Positions 23,835 to 24,128 of a DNA stretch of 24,128 nt are shown here, piece by piece. The notes beneath the pieces are model-generated. The model was not told where the DNA came from. It worked only from the letters and a program-made list of their open reading frames with translations, and did no database searches. The translations under genes were made by a program, and so were the position numbers. Numbering within the stretch: the stretch's first letter is position 1; each line of letters starts with the position of its first letter. Origin of the DNA: JBMCLJ01 sp048615375 (lineage in GTDB: Bacteria > Patescibacteriota > Dojkabacteria > JAOAGR01). Location of the stretch: positions 1 to 24,128 of the forward strand of contig JBMCLJ010000011.1 of assembly GCA_048615375.1 (NCBI GenBank). Reading direction: 5' to 3'.

Positions 23835-24128
23835 AGTGCTTTATGTGTTAACACCTCCCCCATCACTTCAAATCCTTTATAACTTCCCGTCAGGGCGATA
23901 GCGACTACTGTTTTCGCGCTGCCTTTGGCTTTAAGCTTGCGGGCAGTTTCATTCATTGTTGCCCCTGAACCTTTCGCGTCATCAATGAGTAGAACATATT
24001 GCACTGATGTTTTCACTTTGTATGATATGCTGAATGCGTGCTCTGGAAAGCTTTGCTGTTTCCTGCACCATTCAAAAAAAACATTAACTCCTCGAAAAAT
24101 CTTTTCTGATGGGGAAATATAGATGTAA
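23777..24128 (-). pseudogene. Winged-helix/PRTase paralogue (copy 2), internally deleted, runs off the window
   Basis: The frame is open to the right edge. It reads YIYISPSEKIFRGVNVFFEW, then WCRKQQSFPEHAFSISYKVK, then YVLLIDDAKGSGATMNETAR and ALTGSYKGFEVMGEV. Against copy 1 (18252-19235) it aligns at FIYISPLGKIFRG...WC and again at VLLIDDAIGSGATMNE. About 140-150 residues between those blocks are gone, including the IERFGK and IPVAQKTL regions. The PRPP loop survives. The stop that follows FEVLNEV in copy 1 is lost, so the frame continues 23 residues into the antisense of the neighbouring gene. The N-terminal DNA-binding part is outside the window. It might be expressed, but it cannot be a complete PRTase. 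Confidence 0.65.
23845..23854. repeat. 10-bp palindrome between convergent gene ends
   Basis: GTGTTAACAC is a perfect palindrome 10 bp after the stop of the anchored-protein gene and within the read-through part of PRTase copy 2. No T run follows. Its role is unclear. Confidence 0.35.

Overview
The window reads as a piece of a small bacterial genome. It most resembles the Candidate Phyla Radiation (Patescibacteria). That placement is an inference from gene families recalled without a search: helix-turn-helix/phosphoribosyltransferase proteins, a serine recombinase with a '-NLQKPFDSIF-' tail, and a giant membrane-anchored surface protein ending in an 'SGAYSQTATYIVTAQF'-type strand. TGA is used as a stop and Trp is TGG, which argues against the recoded lineages of that group. 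Shine-Dalgarno sites are nearly absent. Several genes instead have a good -10 box ending 5-6 nt before the start codon, which points to leaderless transcripts.

Left part (1-4434): the Holliday-junction genes ruvC, ruvA and ruvB lie on the plus strand. An antisense AAA/DUF4143-type ATPase gene sits between ruvC and ruvA and overlaps the ruvC 3' end by 35 bp. A polytopic membrane protein follows ruvB. About 1 kb of AT-rich non-coding DNA with several hairpins (4435-5431) then separates two convergent genes.

Middle (5432-17544): one minus-strand gene of 10.2 kb encodes a 3400-residue type II-anchored surface protein. Its parts, in order, are a TM anchor, a DUF7948-like region, a beta-helix-like stretch, four Gly-rich repeats with an exact 248-residue period, two Fn3-like/'FLIQ-PGQ' modules, seven Big-1-like Ig repeats and a terminal beta cap. 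All 16 cysteines fall in pairs. A complete tyrosine recombinase (Xer type) diverges from it across about 105 bp that contain a palindrome. A divergent Nudix-like gene converges on the recombinase.

Right part (17545-24128): tRNA-His(GTG) is followed by an accessory, partly decayed region. It holds an intact winged-helix/PRTase regulator whose start codon lies inside a perfect 11-bp inverted repeat, an ABC-2 transporter pair with TAATG coupling, a DinB-like protein and a small anchored protein. It also holds three genes that keep both ends but have lost the middle: a serine recombinase, a metallo-beta-lactamase-fold protein, and a second PRTase copy running off the window. That shared deletion pattern is the most unusual signal here, together with the paired-cysteine repeat architecture of the giant protein and the leaderless promoters.
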